64,000 nt of DNA from Pseudomonadota bacterium (GTDB taxonomy: Bacteria; Pseudomonadota; Gammaproteobacteria; Steroidobacterales; Woeseiaceae): contig JAQCAD010000004.1 of assembly GCA_027621915.1 (NCBI GenBank), forward strand, positions 1 through 64,000, given 5' to 3'. The stretch's first letter is position 1. The number at the start of each line of letters is the position of its first letter. Positions 41,564-51,168 of this stretch are shown piece by piece. A program made the position numbers and the translations under genes. The notes below the pieces were generated by a model. The model was not told the origin of the DNA. It saw only the letters and a program-made list of their open reading frames with translations, and ran no database searches.

Positions 41564-43298
41564 CCTCGCCGTTCATGAGAGTCAATACCGGTTTAATTTT
41601 GTCCAGTTCGTCCGCTGGCGTCGAATAGAGGTCTCGATCCCACGCGACGATATCCGCGAGCTTACCAACCTCGAGCGAACCGATCCTGTCCTCCATAAAA
41701 ACCTGCCGGGCTGACGAGTTCGTGTATGCCCTTAGAACGTCGTGCGTTGAAATTGCCTCGGCGGTTCCCCAGGGGTTGCTGCCGTATGTGCCGAGCATGG
41801 TTTCGCGCGTGACTGCAGCGCGGAACGCGACCCCTGGCGCGAAAGGTGATACGTCGTAATCAGAACTGCCTGCCCATATGATGCCTTTCGTCAGTAACGT
41901 ACGCAGTGGAAGCACACGCGGGCTCCGCTCTATACCGAAATTTCCGGCATACACGTCGCCGATCCACCACAGGAATGCCGGCTGAATTTCAGGGTAGCCG
42001 GTATCGAATTCCGCCTGGAGTTTCACCATCAGGTCCATCGCATGTTCAGTCGGGATGTTGCTGTGAATGATGCTATGTCGAAGGCCCGAGGTGGGTTTTT
42101 CAGCAAGGACACGGTCATAGGCGTCCATCGTGAAGTCGATTGCCCGATCGCCAATCGCATGTGTACCAATATGAATACCGGCATTGTGGAAGAACTGAAT
42201 CTGGTCGATAAGAACATCAGGTTCAAGGTAGGTGAGTCCGGTGTTGCCCTCGTCTGTAGCGGTAAAGCCTTCATTCCAGTCGTCATACATCCATGCTGTT
42301 CGCGCCGTACCGCTGCCGTCGATATAAATCTTCACGCCGATGGACGCCAGTTCCGTGTCCGCTTCTTCAGTACCCGGGTTGGTCATTGGTTTTATATGCT
42401 GCAGGAGTTCCCGTGCCTCGCCCATCGTGTCCGGCACCCGCCACAATGTGAATACACGTACGCTGAGGCCACCACCTGCGTGAACAGCCTGATACGCGTC
42501 CCAGTGACGCTGATCAATTTCCGGATCCTTGATCGTCGTGATGCCCTCGGCGCCCAGTTCACCCACTCTCTGCGCAATCGCGTCGGCGAAGTCCTTCGTT
42601 GTGACTTCGGGTGTTATTGAGGCAACAAGATCCATAGCCTGATCCGCCAGAATGCCAGTCGGATTACCGTCAGCGTCGCGGACAATGACGCCTCCGTCAG
42701 GATTCGGCGTGTTCGCATCGATTCCGGCAAGTTCAAGGGCCAGTGAATTGGCGACACCATAATGTGCCGACGCGTGTACCAGCCAGACAGGATTGGCCGG
42801 CGAGATATCGTCCAGATCGGCAGCCACGATATCCCGCTGCTCGGACAATTTACCGGCATCCCAGTTCGTCCCTACGATCCACTCACCCGGGTCCAGGTTT
42901 TCCAACGCTGTCACCAGCTTTTCACGAATGTCGCCAATACTCGCAACCGCCGGGTACTCGATATCCATCGAGGAATTTTCCCCCAGCGCACCCCAGGCGA
43001 AGTGATTATGCGTATCGATAAGACCAGGTGTGACCGTCAGTCCACCGAGATCGATTACTTCGGTTTCGTTTCCCGCAAGCGCCCGCATCTCCGTGCTGGT
43101 GCCAAGCGCAACTATCGTCTCACCACGAATAGCAATTGCTTCGACGACAGATTCCGCGGAATCCATCGTGACGACGCTTGCGTTAACCAGGATCATATCC
43201 GGAACATCGGTTGGCTTGGGAAGGTCCCTGCCGCAAGAGGTTAGCGCCAACAGCAAGAGCAATACTCCAGCGCGCGCCGCTGAAAAGCTGGTGAGCAT
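41535..43298 (-). CDS. YtcJ-like amidohydrolase lipoprotein (second)
   Basis: A 587-residue amidohydrolase of the same type as the protein at 24039. The start at 43298 gives lipobox LTSC in MLTSFSAARAGVLLLLLALTSCGRD; another ATG at 43340 is possible. Metal-site motifs are IDTHNHFAWGA, IGTHAIGDRAI, HSIIHSNIP and GSSDYDVSPFAPG. The C-terminus has IGSLEVGKLADIVAWDRDL. It is divergent from metA across about 105 bp and overlaps the CehA-like gene by 29 bp. The second YtcJ-like copy in the window suggests a substrate class of importance to this organism; identity unknown. Confidence 0.85.
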   Translation of the reverse strand: MLTSFSAARAGVLLLLLALTSCGRDLPKPTDVPDMILVNASVVTMDSAESVVEAIAIRGETIVALGTSTEMRALAGNETEVIDLGGLTVTPGLIDTHNHFAWGALGENSSMDIEYPAVASIGDIREKLVTALENLDPGEWIVGTNWDAGKLSEQRDIVAADLDDISPANPVWLVHASAHYGVANSLALELAGIDANTPNPDGGVIVRDADGNPTGILADQAMDLVASITPEVTTKDFADAIAQRVGELGAEGITTIKDPEIDQRHWDAYQAVHAGGGLSVRVFTLWRVPDTMGEARELLQHIKPMTNPGTEEADTELASIGVKIYIDGSGTARTAWMYDDWNEGFTATDEGNTGLTYLEPDVLIDQIQFFHNAGIHIGTHAIGDRAIDFTMDAYDRVLAEKPTSGLRHSIIHSNIPTEHAMDLMVKLQAEFDTGYPEIQPAFLWWIGDVYAGNFGIERSPRVLPLRTLLTKGIIWAGSSDYDVSPFAPGVAFRAAVTRETMLGTYGSNPWGTAEAISTHDVLRAYTNSSARQVFMEDRIGSLEVGKLADIVAWDRDLYSTPADELDKIKPVLTLMNGEVVYRAKTAL

Positions 43299-43403
43299 TT
43301 TCGGGCTCGTGTCGGGGCGATTCAGTATGTGCTGGACCATGACGCTATTGTGCCCGCAACGGGATTAAGTAACCATTACTGCAAAACAAGATGCGGTAAT
43401 ACG

Positions 43404-44474
43404 ATGCCCCTGGTCGCTCATAACAACCTTCCAACCTTCCAACGCCTGAAAGAAAGCGGCCAGGAAGTGTTGTCGCTCGAGCGCGCGGTTCACCAGGACA
43501 TTCGCGAGTTACACATTGGCTTTCTTAACATGATGCCGGATGCGGCGCTGGCGGCCACGGAGCAGCAGTTTATTCGCATGGTTGGCAATGCCAACCCGAT
43601 CGCGCAATTCTTTGTCTATCCCTTCTCATTGCCGGAGCTCAATCGAGACGCCGAAGCAAAAGCGCATATCGCGCAACACTACTTCGACTTTGACCAGTTA
43701 AAGGAACAGGGTCTGGATGCGTTGATAATTACCGGAGCCAATGTGGCAAATCCGTCTCTGGACCAGGAAGCGTTCTGGGATCCGTTGATGAAAATTGCGC
43801 ACTGGGCTGAGGACAACGTCGCGTCGGTATTGTGCTCGTGCCTCGCAACGCATGCGCTTCTGAAACATCACTACGGAATTGACAGGCGACGCCTTCCGAG
43901 GAAGCAGTGGGGAATCTACAACCACAAGGTTAAAGTGCCGAACCATCCGTTGGTACGGGATGTAAATACTCGATTCGACGCGCCCCATTCACGTTACAAC
44001 GAGATAACGGAAGAACAGCTCGAGGCGGCCGGACTTGCGGTGCTCGCGACGAGCGATCACGCCGGCGTGCATCTGGCCGTAAGCCCGGATATGTTTCGGG
44101 TTGTGTATTTCCAGGGGCATCCTGAATACGACGCGGTGAGCCTGTTGAAAGAATACAAACGGGAAGTGCTGCGATATTTCAAAGGCGAGCGGGATGACGG
44201 ACCTCGCTACCCCGAAAACTATCTGCCACCCGAAGCCGAAGAAATTACCAAACGATATTTTGCCGAAGCGCACAACGCCCTGAAGCGTGGCCTGAAGTTA
44301 CCCGACTTTCCCGAAGCCGAGCTGGCGACTCTCGTCGATAACACCTGGGGCGATACCGGCAAAGCAATCGTCAACAACTGGCTGGGTCTTGTCTACCGGC
44401 TCACCAATCTCGATCGCAAGCTGCAGTTCATGCCCGGCATTGACCCCGACGACCCGCTCGGCCTCAAGAAATAG
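43404..44474 (+). CDS. metA: Homoserine O-succinyltransferase (MetA-type)
   Basis: A 356-residue MetA-family acyltransferase, which activates homoserine in methionine synthesis. Blocks: LHIGFLNMMPDAALAATEQQFIR, DALIITGANVANPSLDQ, the nucleophile region VLCSCLATHALLKHHYGID, and YFQGHPEYD with the catalytic His/Glu. The usual MetA elbow is CWGAQA-like; here it is CSCLATHA. The start at 43404 fits alignment (MPLVAHNNLPTF) better than the frame's first ATG at 43329. Substitutions in the family decide acetyl- versus succinyl-CoA use, so the donor is not certain. Two PLP enzymes of transsulfuration follow on the same strand. No SAM riboswitch was recognised in the leader. Confidence 0.85.
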   Translation: MPLVAHNNLPTFQRLKESGQEVLSLERAVHQDIRELHIGFLNMMPDAALAATEQQFIRMVGNANPIAQFFVYPFSLPELNRDAEAKAHIAQHYFDFDQLKEQGLDALIITGANVANPSLDQEAFWDPLMKIAHWAEDNVASVLCSCLATHALLKHHYGIDRRRLPRKQWGIYNHKVKVPNHPLVRDVNTRFDAPHSRYNEITEEQLEAAGLAVLATSDHAGVHLAVSPDMFRVVYFQGHPEYDAVSLLKEYKREVLRYFKGERDDGPRYPENYLPPEAEEITKRYFAEAHNALKRGLKLPDFPEAELATLVDNTWGDTGKAIVNNWLGLVYRLTNLDRKLQFMPGIDPDDPLGLKK

Positions 44475-44575
44475 CGCGGATCACAATCTGCTCCCGGTTA
44501 CCCGCGCCACCTCGATCCGTGTATCATTTGAGCGGCTTTTCGACACTCAGTCCGACCATCTCAAGGAAAAATTTC

Positions 44576-45727
44576 ATGGGCTTTAGTACCAAACAGATTC
44601 ACGCGGGCGTTACTCCGGATCCGACCACCGGCGCAATTCTGACACCGATTTATCAAACGACGACCTACGTACAGCCGTCAGTCGACGAATACCTGAGTAA
44701 GGGATTTTCATATTCACGATCCGGAAATCCGACCGTTCGAGCGCTTGAGAATAAACTGACTGAGCTTGAGGGCGGCGCGGACTGTGCAACTTTCGGTACC
44801 GGCATGAGTGCCGTCACGGCGACGATGCTCGCATTCCTGAGCGCCGGTGACCACGCGATTATTTCCGACGTCGCGTACGGTGGCACCTATCGACTCTGCA
44901 CAAAGGTGCTGACCCGGTTCGGAATCGAATTCACTTTCGCCAATGGTGCCGATCCCGAAGATGTTGCGGCATCCGTTCGGAAAAATACAAAACTGATTCT
45001 GACTGAAACGCCTGCAAACCCGACGATGAAGTGCACGGACATTGCCGCGATATCCAAAATTTCGAAAAAAGCAGGCGCGGTGCATGCGGTCGACAACACT
45101 TTCCTGACACCCTACTTTCAACGGCCATTCGAACTCGGTGCCGATCTCTCGATTCACAGCACGACGAAGTACATGGATGGCCACAATGCAACCGTAGGTG
45201 GTGCCGTCATCAGCAAGTCCGCTGAGCTGGCCGCGAAGGTCAAGTTCATTCAGAACAGCACCGGAAGCATCATGTCGCCAATGGTTGCCTGGCTGACCCT
45301 GCAGGGTTGCAAGACGTTGTCCGTTCGCATGGATCAGCAATCTGCCAATGCAATGGCGATCGCTGAATACCTTCAATCACATCCGAAAGTGGAACAGGTG
45401 TGCTACCCGGGCCTCAAGTCCTTTGCCCAGCATGAGCTGTCCAGCCGGCAGGCAACGGGCTACGGCGCGATGCTCTGGTTCGAAGTAAAAGGCGGCCTCA
45501 CTGCAGGCAAAAAACTGATGGACAAAGTTGAACTCTGGAGCCTGGCGGAAAACCTGGGTTCGGTGGAGTCCCTGATCACCCATCCGGTAACCATGACACA
45601 CGCTGACGTCGAGGCCGCAGAACGCGCACGCGTTGGGATCATCGATGGGCTGGTTCGGTTGTCAGTCGGTCTCGAGGACAAAGAGGACCTGATTGGTGCG
45701 CTGGATAAGGCACTCAAGCAGGTTTGA
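44576..45727 (+). CDS. Cys/Met metabolism PLP enzyme (cystathionine gamma-synthase/lyase-like)
   Basis: A 383-residue enzyme of the Cys/Met metabolism PLP family. The start at 44576 has AAGGA upstream and matches the family's opening (FSTKQIHAGVTPDPTTGAILTPIYQTTTY). SYSRSGNPTVRALENKLTELEGG and the PLP lysine in SIHSTTKYMDGHNATVGG are standard. The tail has LGSVESLITHPVTMTHADV and VGLEDKEDLI. MetB, cystathionine lyase and O-succinylhomoserine sulfhydrylase cannot be separated by eye. Its place between metA and a MetY-like gene supports a methionine role. Confidence 0.85.
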   Translation: MGFSTKQIHAGVTPDPTTGAILTPIYQTTTYVQPSVDEYLSKGFSYSRSGNPTVRALENKLTELEGGADCATFGTGMSAVTATMLAFLSAGDHAIISDVAYGGTYRLCTKVLTRFGIEFTFANGADPEDVAASVRKNTKLILTETPANPTMKCTDIAAISKISKKAGAVHAVDNTFLTPYFQRPFELGADLSIHSTTKYMDGHNATVGGAVISKSAELAAKVKFIQNSTGSIMSPMVAWLTLQGCKTLSVRMDQQSANAMAIAEYLQSHPKVEQVCYPGLKSFAQHELSSRQATGYGAMLWFEVKGGLTAGKKLMDKVELWSLAENLGSVESLITHPVTMTHADVEAAERARVGIIDGLVRLSVGLEDKEDLIGALDKALKQV

Positions 45728-45768
45728 GAGTTTTTCAACGGACCGTAAAGTGAATATGGGGGTTGCAG

Positions 45769-47067
45769 ATGTCGGACTTTTACGAATTTGACACGTTAAG
45801 CCTGCATGCCGGGCAAACAGTCGATAAAGAGTTCGGCGCGCGCGCAACCCCGATATATCAAACAACATCGTATGTCTTTCCGGACACTGATACTGCGTCT
45901 TCGATATTCAATCTCGAACGTGGCGGCCATGCCTATTCCCGCATAACCAATCCGACTGTTGGTGTGCTTGAGCAACGAATCGCCGCGCTCGAAGGTGGTT
46001 CGGCGGCAGTTTGCACGGCATCCGGAATGGCGGCGACGTTTTGCGCGATCACCGCGATCCTCAGCCAGGGTGATCACATCGTTGCTTCGTCGCAAATGTA
46101 CGGTGGCAACATCAGCCTGATGAAAAATACGTTGCCTCGATTCGGCATCACTGCGACCTTCGTTAACCCGACTGACATCGACGGATTTCGAAATGCGATC
46201 AGGGACAATACGCGCCTGATTTATGGTGAGCTTATCGGCAATCCCGGACTGGATATTCTCGATCTTGCGGCCGTGGCAGAAATTTCATCGAAGCACCACA
46301 TACCGCTCATGATTGACGCGACGTTCAATACGCCCTACCTGTGCCGGCCATTCGATTTCGGTGCCAATATTACGATTCACTCTGTTACGAAATGGATGGG
46401 AGGGCATGGCGCGGCGATTGGCGGCGTTGTGGTTGACGGCGGCAACTTCGACTGGGGCGCCACGGACAAGTACCCGACAATCTCGAAGCCATATGCGCCC
46501 TTCCAGGGCATCAATCTCTGGGAAGAGTTCGGCCCCAGCGCTTTTGCGACGAGAATCCGGGCCGAGGCCATGCGCGATTTTGGCCCGTCCATGAGCCCGA
46601 TGAACGCGTTCCTGTTGCTACAGGGTATCGAGACGCTCTCTTTGAGAATGGACAAACATCTGTCCAACACCGCGGCAATGCTAGATTACCTGCAGAACCA
46701 TAAGCAGGTGTCATGGGTCAGTCACCCGAGTCTGCCCTCACACAAGAGCCACGAACTCGCAAAGAAATATCTGCCAAAGGGCGCCGGTTCAATTGTCAGC
46801 TTTGGGGTCAAAGGTGGTCGCGACGCCGGCAAGGCTTTCATCGAAAATGTCGAGCTCGCCTCACATCTTGCGAATGTCGGTGATGCCAAGACACTCATCA
46901 TTCATCCTGCGACAACCACTCATTCGCGCATCGATGCCGAAGCGCTCGTTGCTGCCGGTATTACCGAGGATATGATCCGCCTGTCCGTTGGTCTGGAAGA
47001 TGTCAAAGATTTAAAAACGGGGTTCGAAGCAGGCTTCCGTGCTTCCAGAAAGTTTTCAGCGGGCTGA
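45769..47067 (+). CDS. O-acetylhomoserine sulfhydrylase-like (MetY-type)
   Basis: A 432-residue member of the same PLP family but of the longer MetY type: EFDTLSLHAGQTVDKEFGARATPIYQTTSYVF, HAYSRITNPTVGVLEQRIAALEGG, PLP lysine in TIHSVTKWMGGHGAAIGG, and the insertion GGNFDWGATDKYPTISKPYAP characteristic of sulfhydrylases. It should make homocysteine directly from an acyl-homoserine and sulfide. ATG at 45769 is preceded by GGGGG; the frame begins at a TTG six bases earlier. Two alternative routes from acyl-homoserine thus seem encoded side by side. Confidence 0.85.
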   Translation: MSDFYEFDTLSLHAGQTVDKEFGARATPIYQTTSYVFPDTDTASSIFNLERGGHAYSRITNPTVGVLEQRIAALEGGSAAVCTASGMAATFCAITAILSQGDHIVASSQMYGGNISLMKNTLPRFGITATFVNPTDIDGFRNAIRDNTRLIYGELIGNPGLDILDLAAVAEISSKHHIPLMIDATFNTPYLCRPFDFGANITIHSVTKWMGGHGAAIGGVVVDGGNFDWGATDKYPTISKPYAPFQGINLWEEFGPSAFATRIRAEAMRDFGPSMSPMNAFLLLQGIETLSLRMDKHLSNTAAMLDYLQNHKQVSWVSHPSLPSHKSHELAKKYLPKGAGSIVSFGVKGGRDAGKAFIENVELASHLANVGDAKTLIIHPATTTHSRIDAEALVAAGITEDMIRLSVGLEDVKDLKTGFEAGFRASRKFSAG

Positions 47068-47069
47068 TC

Positions 47070-47879
47070 ATGTATTTCGACATTAACGGCACGCGTGCAT
47101 TTGCATCTACTGGTGGCAAGAAGTTCGACAGCGCGCTCCCGACAGTAATTTTTCTGCACGGCAGTGGCCTCGACCACACTTTTTGGGGCCTGCATTCGCG
47201 TTTTTTTGCATTCAGAAAATATGGCGTGCTGGTTCCGGACTTTCCCGGGCACACTCATTCTGAAGGACCACCACTAACGTCCATCGAATTGATGGCCAGC
47301 TGGTTGAACGACGTCGTCGAAACTCTGGGTGCGAAAAATATTTCCGTCGTTGCACACTCGCAGGGCTGCCTGGTCGCACTCGAATTCGCATCGAAGTTCA
47401 AGGAAAGACTCGCGAGCGTCTCTTTCATCGCGAGTGGCCTAGCAACGCCGGTCAACCCTGCGTTGATCGACGCGGCCGAAAATAATCCGGAGGCGGCCAT
47501 CACGATGATGCTCGACTGGGGGTTTGGCCCGGCCGGCCATCTCCACCAGGGCCCAATTCCCGGAAACTCCATGATTGCCGGCGGCTGGAAAGTCATGCGA
47601 GGCAACGTTCCGAACGGGTTGGCCACCGATCTTAAGGCATGTGATGCCTACCGGAACGGCGAGGTAGCGGCGGCTGCGATTGACTGCGCTGTGCAGGTCA
47701 TTCTCGGTGGCAAAGATCGAATGGCACCACGCAAGGCCACGATGGAATTGGTCGAGCACCTGCGTGATCCGGAGCTGCATATAATTTCCGAAAGCGGTCA
47801 CATGGTTCCCCAGGAGGCGCCTGACCAGTGCCGGAATCTGCTGAAAGCCTTTATTTTCCGCAACAATCCGTCGGCGTAA
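47070..47879 (+). CDS. Alpha/beta-fold hydrolase
   Basis: A 269-residue alpha/beta hydrolase of the small esterase/lactonase type. The oxyanion block is VIFLHGSGLDHTFWG, the nucleophile elbow is VVAHSQGCLVAL (Ser near residue 97), an acid is likely in VILGGKDRMAP and the His in ISESGHMVPQEAP. It lacks a signal peptide. It starts 2 bp after the MetY-like gene and is 4 bp from the FadN-like gene, so the three probably share a transcript. Substrate unknown; an acyl-CoA or ester is plausible by context. Confidence 0.8.
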   Translation: MYFDINGTRAFASTGGKKFDSALPTVIFLHGSGLDHTFWGLHSRFFAFRKYGVLVPDFPGHTHSEGPPLTSIELMASWLNDVVETLGAKNISVVAHSQGCLVALEFASKFKERLASVSFIASGLATPVNPALIDAAENNPEAAITMMLDWGFGPAGHLHQGPIPGNSMIAGGWKVMRGNVPNGLATDLKACDAYRNGEVAAAAIDCAVQVILGGKDRMAPRKATMELVEHLRDPELHIISESGHMVPQEAPDQCRNLLKAFIFRNNPSA

Positions 47880-47883
47880 TCTG

Positions 47884-50208
47884 ATGATTGAAATCAATAG
47901 AGCTGCCGTCATCGGCGCGGGCACAATGGGTCTCGGTATTGCCGGGCAACTGGCAAATGCCGGCGTGGACGTTCTTTTGCTTGACCTGCCTTCTGTCGGC
48001 GAAAATCGCAATGCCGTTTGTGAACGGGCCATCGAAAGACTGCTGGATCCGAACCAGCCGGGTCTCCTGCATCAGGACAATCTCGAAAGGATCGCGATTG
48101 GAAATATCGAGGACGATCTCGGCATGCTTGCAGACGTCGACTGGATTGCCGAAGCGGTCGTTGAGCGGCTCGACACCAAGAAAGAACTTTACAAAAAGAT
48201 TGATGCCGTCCGGAAAAGCGGCTCGATCGTTTCGTCGAACACGTCTACCATTCCTATTTCACTTCTCGTCGAAGACATGCCGGAAAGTTTCCGCGCCGAG
48301 TTCGCGATTACGCATTTCTTCAATCCTGTGCGCTTTATGCGATTGCTGGAAATCGTCCGTGGCGAGGACACCCGCCAGGATGTCATCAATTGCCTGGAGC
48401 GATTCAACGACGAACGAATGGGCAAAGGCATCGTTCTTTGTAAGGACACGCCAGGCTTTCTCGGGAACCGCGTCGGGGTTTTCGCCATCCAGACCGCACT
48501 GCACGCTGCGTTTCGACTGGGACTTTCGCCCGAAGAAGCAGATGCCCTATTTGGTCGGCCCATGGGAATACCGAAGACAGGTGTATTCGGACTCTACGAC
48601 CTGATTGGCATCGATTTGATGAGTGATGTCGCGAAAAGCCTTGTGTCGATCCTTCCGCCGGAAGATGCTTTTCATCAGGTTTCGGCCGAAATTCCCCTGA
48701 TGCAGCGAATGATCAAGGCGGGCAACACCGGCAACAAGAGCAAGAAAGGCGGTTTCTATCGCCTGCAGGATCCAAAGGACAGTACCAGTAAGCAAACGCT
48801 CGCTTTCGATAGTTTCGACTACAGGCAATTCAAATCGGACAAACCGGAAATCGCAGTCAGCGCGGAAGTTGCTGCAGATTTTACGATCTTGCTGGAAGAC
48901 TCCGGCAAACACGGATTGTATGCATGGGAAATCCTGTCAAATACACTTTGCTACGCCGCCGAACTGGTGCCCGATGTGAATGAATCTCTCGTCGCTATCG
49001 ATGATGCGATGAAACTGGGCTACAACTGGATTCAGGGTCCATTCGAGATGATCGATACCATGGGCGTCGACCGTTTCGTCAGCAGGCTTGAGGATGAAGG
49101 CCGCGACGTACCGGCTTTCCTGCAGACAGCTGTCGGAAAGACATTCTACCGGGTTAACGATCGCAAGCTTGAATATCTGCTGGCCGACGGAAGCTACCGG
49201 GAACTTAAGCGCGCACCGGGCGTCGTTCGATTTAGTGAAAAACGACGGACGCAAAACGCCTTTATAGAAAACAAGGCCGCCAGCTATTTCGTGCTCGAAG
49301 ATAATGTTGGACTGATTGAGTTTCATTCGAAGGCCAACACGCTCGATGGCGAGTCCATGCACCTGATTGCGGAAGCTGTCGATCACGCGACGGAAAACTG
49401 CGAGGCACTGATCATTCACAATGATGCGCAGCATTTTTCCTGTGGCGTCAACCTGGAAGGCGTTCTCAGTTATATTGTTGGCGATGACATGGATGGTATC
49501 GATCGTTTTCTCGCGCATTTCCAACGGACGGTGCTGTCTCTGAAATGCGCACCCATCCCCGTCATTGCTGCGCCTTCCGGACTCTCGCTCGGTGGTGGTT
49601 TTGAAGTTGTACTGCACTCCGACAAAGTGATTTTTCATGCCAACTCTGTCGCTGGTCTCGTCGAAACGCTCGTTGGAGTCGTTCCCGGCGGCGGTGGCGT
49701 AAAAGAAATGTTGTATCGGTGGTCTGAGTTGAAAAACGATACGACAAAGGGTGCGTGGGAAGCATTCATGAACATTGGATACGGCAAGGTCGCGAAGTCT
49801 CCGCTGGAGGCCGGGCCGCTGGGTATGTTTCGCACCGGCGTCGACGACTACGTCATGAACAGGGATCGACTCCTTGCTGCGGCTATCGAGGCGGCGCTGG
49901 CGATGGCACCGACCTATGTGCCGACGAGGCGCGCGATACTGAAGATGGCGGGCAGATCGATCTGGCAGGAAATGATCGGGTGGCTGGAAAAGGCGCATGG
50001 CAGGGGTTACCTGACACCGCACGATGTCACGACGGGAACACAGATTGCGATGATCGTAACCGGTGGTGATGTCGATGCCGGAACGGAAATGTCCGAACAG
50101 GACATTTTCGATCTCGAGCGCAAAGCGTTCGTAACGCTCGCGCAGACGCCGGAGACAAGAGCACGTATTGAACACATGCTCTCGTTCGGAAGTCCGCTGC
50201 GTAACTAG
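47884..50208 (+). CDS. FadN-like 3-hydroxyacyl-CoA dehydrogenase/enoyl-CoA hydratase
   Basis: A 774-residue fusion in the FadN order: dehydrogenase first, hydratase second. The NAD fold is RAAVIGAGTMGLGIAGQLANAG at the N-terminus; the dehydrogenase His/Glu region includes AITHFFNPVRFMRLLEIVRG and KDTPGFLGNRVG. The enoyl-CoA hydratase half (about residues 470-700) has SCGVNLEGVL, GLSLGGGFEVVLHSDKVIFHA and VETLVGVVPGGGGVKEML, where Glu is a probable catalytic residue. It would perform two steps of fatty-acid beta-oxidation, or of a ring-opened aromatic pathway. A second, FadB-order enzyme lies at 58193. Confidence 0.9.
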   Translation: MIEINRAAVIGAGTMGLGIAGQLANAGVDVLLLDLPSVGENRNAVCERAIERLLDPNQPGLLHQDNLERIAIGNIEDDLGMLADVDWIAEAVVERLDTKKELYKKIDAVRKSGSIVSSNTSTIPISLLVEDMPESFRAEFAITHFFNPVRFMRLLEIVRGEDTRQDVINCLERFNDERMGKGIVLCKDTPGFLGNRVGVFAIQTALHAAFRLGLSPEEADALFGRPMGIPKTGVFGLYDLIGIDLMSDVAKSLVSILPPEDAFHQVSAEIPLMQRMIKAGNTGNKSKKGGFYRLQDPKDSTSKQTLAFDSFDYRQFKSDKPEIAVSAEVAADFTILLEDSGKHGLYAWEILSNTLCYAAELVPDVNESLVAIDDAMKLGYNWIQGPFEMIDTMGVDRFVSRLEDEGRDVPAFLQTAVGKTFYRVNDRKLEYLLADGSYRELKRAPGVVRFSEKRRTQNAFIENKAASYFVLEDNVGLIEFHSKANTLDGESMHLIAEAVDHATENCEALIIHNDAQHFSCGVNLEGVLSYIVGDDMDGIDRFLAHFQRTVLSLKCAPIPVIAAPSGLSLGGGFEVVLHSDKVIFHANSVAGLVETLVGVVPGGGGVKEMLYRWSELKNDTTKGAWEAFMNIGYGKVAKSPLEAGPLGMFRTGVDDYVMNRDRLLAAAIEAALAMAPTYVPTRRAILKMAGRSIWQEMIGWLEKAHGRGYLTPHDVTTGTQIAMIVTGGDVDAGTEMSEQDIFDLERKAFVTLAQTPETRARIEHMLSFGSPLRN

Positions 50209-50267
50209 CCATATCTTCCTTCGGGAATTTAGTAGACTGTTCCTGTCGCCAAATGGGGTTCCGTGCC

Positions 50268-51149
50268 ATGGTCTGCCATCGCTTTTCCAAACTGGTTCTA
50301 CTTAGCGCGGCTTTCATTTCACTGGTTGTCAACGCAGCTCCGTGGCCGGACGGCGCGAAGATTGCTGTCACTCTGACTTTCGATCTCGATGCGGAAACGA
50401 TCTGGTGGAATGATGCTGACACCATGACCGGCAATCCCGGTTCACTTTCCTACGGGACGTACGGCCCGAAAGTTGCTGTTCCGAAGATTCTGGCGCTGCT
50501 TGAAAAGCACGACGTCAGAGCAACTTTTTTCATTCCATCCTGGGTGGCAGAGCAGTATCCGGATGCGGTCCGCAGCATCGCCGCTGCCGGGCACGAGATT
50601 GGCGCCCACGGTGTCAGGCACGTATCACCGCTGCAGCTCACGCCGGAGCAAGAGGCAGCTACATTTTCAGAAAGCGTCCGTGTACTTGACCGAATTGCCG
50701 GGAAAAGACCCGTCGGCTATCGCGCTCCGTCATGGGCAGTCAGTAATGCCACGCTGAAACTTGCGGCCAGGGCAGGCTTTCTCTACTCGAGCAATATGAT
50801 GGATGCGGACGATCCCTACATTCACAATGATCCACCGGGCCTTGTCGAACTCCCTGTCTCCTGGGTTCTCGACGATGCCCCCTACTTCTGGTTTGACGAA
50901 GATTCCTGGAACAAGACGATCCACTCGGCCGCGTCCGTCAAGGCAATTTGGCAGGAAGAATTTGAAGCTGCCTACCATGGCAGCGGCTACCTGAACCTGA
51001 CCATGCACCCGCAAATCATTGGGCGTCCTGCAAGATTACTCATGCTCGACGAATTTATCGGATGGATGAAACGACACGAAGGCGTGTGGCTCACGACGGG
51101 CAGTGCGGTTGCCGTTTACGTTCGGGGCCAACAAGGGCGCTCGCCGTGA
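50268..51149 (+). CDS. Polysaccharide deacetylase-family protein, exported
   Basis: A 293-residue NodB-domain protein. Signal: MVCHRFSKLVLLSAAFISLVVNAA. The metal site shows D-D in TFDLDAETIWW and H..H in GHEIGAHGVRHVS. Further motifs are GYRAPSWAVS and the C-terminal LNLTMHPQIIGRP. The PWPDGAKIAVTLTFDLDAE opening resembles PuuE-like and allantoinase-type members more than peptidoglycan deacetylases, so it may hydrolyse amide bonds of small molecules. The start at 50268 is preferred by a GGGG 9 bases upstream; 50253 is an alternative. A decayed hairpin lies after it. Confidence 0.85.
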   Translation: MVCHRFSKLVLLSAAFISLVVNAAPWPDGAKIAVTLTFDLDAETIWWNDADTMTGNPGSLSYGTYGPKVAVPKILALLEKHDVRATFFIPSWVAEQYPDAVRSIAAAGHEIGAHGVRHVSPLQLTPEQEAATFSESVRVLDRIAGKRPVGYRAPSWAVSNATLKLAARAGFLYSSNMMDADDPYIHNDPPGLVELPVSWVLDDAPYFWFDEDSWNKTIHSAASVKAIWQEEFEAAYHGSGYLNLTMHPQIIGRPARLLMLDEFIGWMKRHEGVWLTTGSAVAVYVRGQQGRSP

Positions 51150-51168
51150 CGGGCGCCAATGCCAGGCG

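Noticed and set aside
43345-43403. SAM riboswitch before metA
   Set aside because: The gap is short and lacks recognisable SAM-I or SAM-II consensus parts; only a weak ATTAC/GTAAT stem is seen.
48937-50175. 412-codon open frame antisense to the FadN-like gene
   Set aside because: It is entirely inside a clear FadN-like gene, has no recognisable domain and no start signal; it is a codon-bias shadow.
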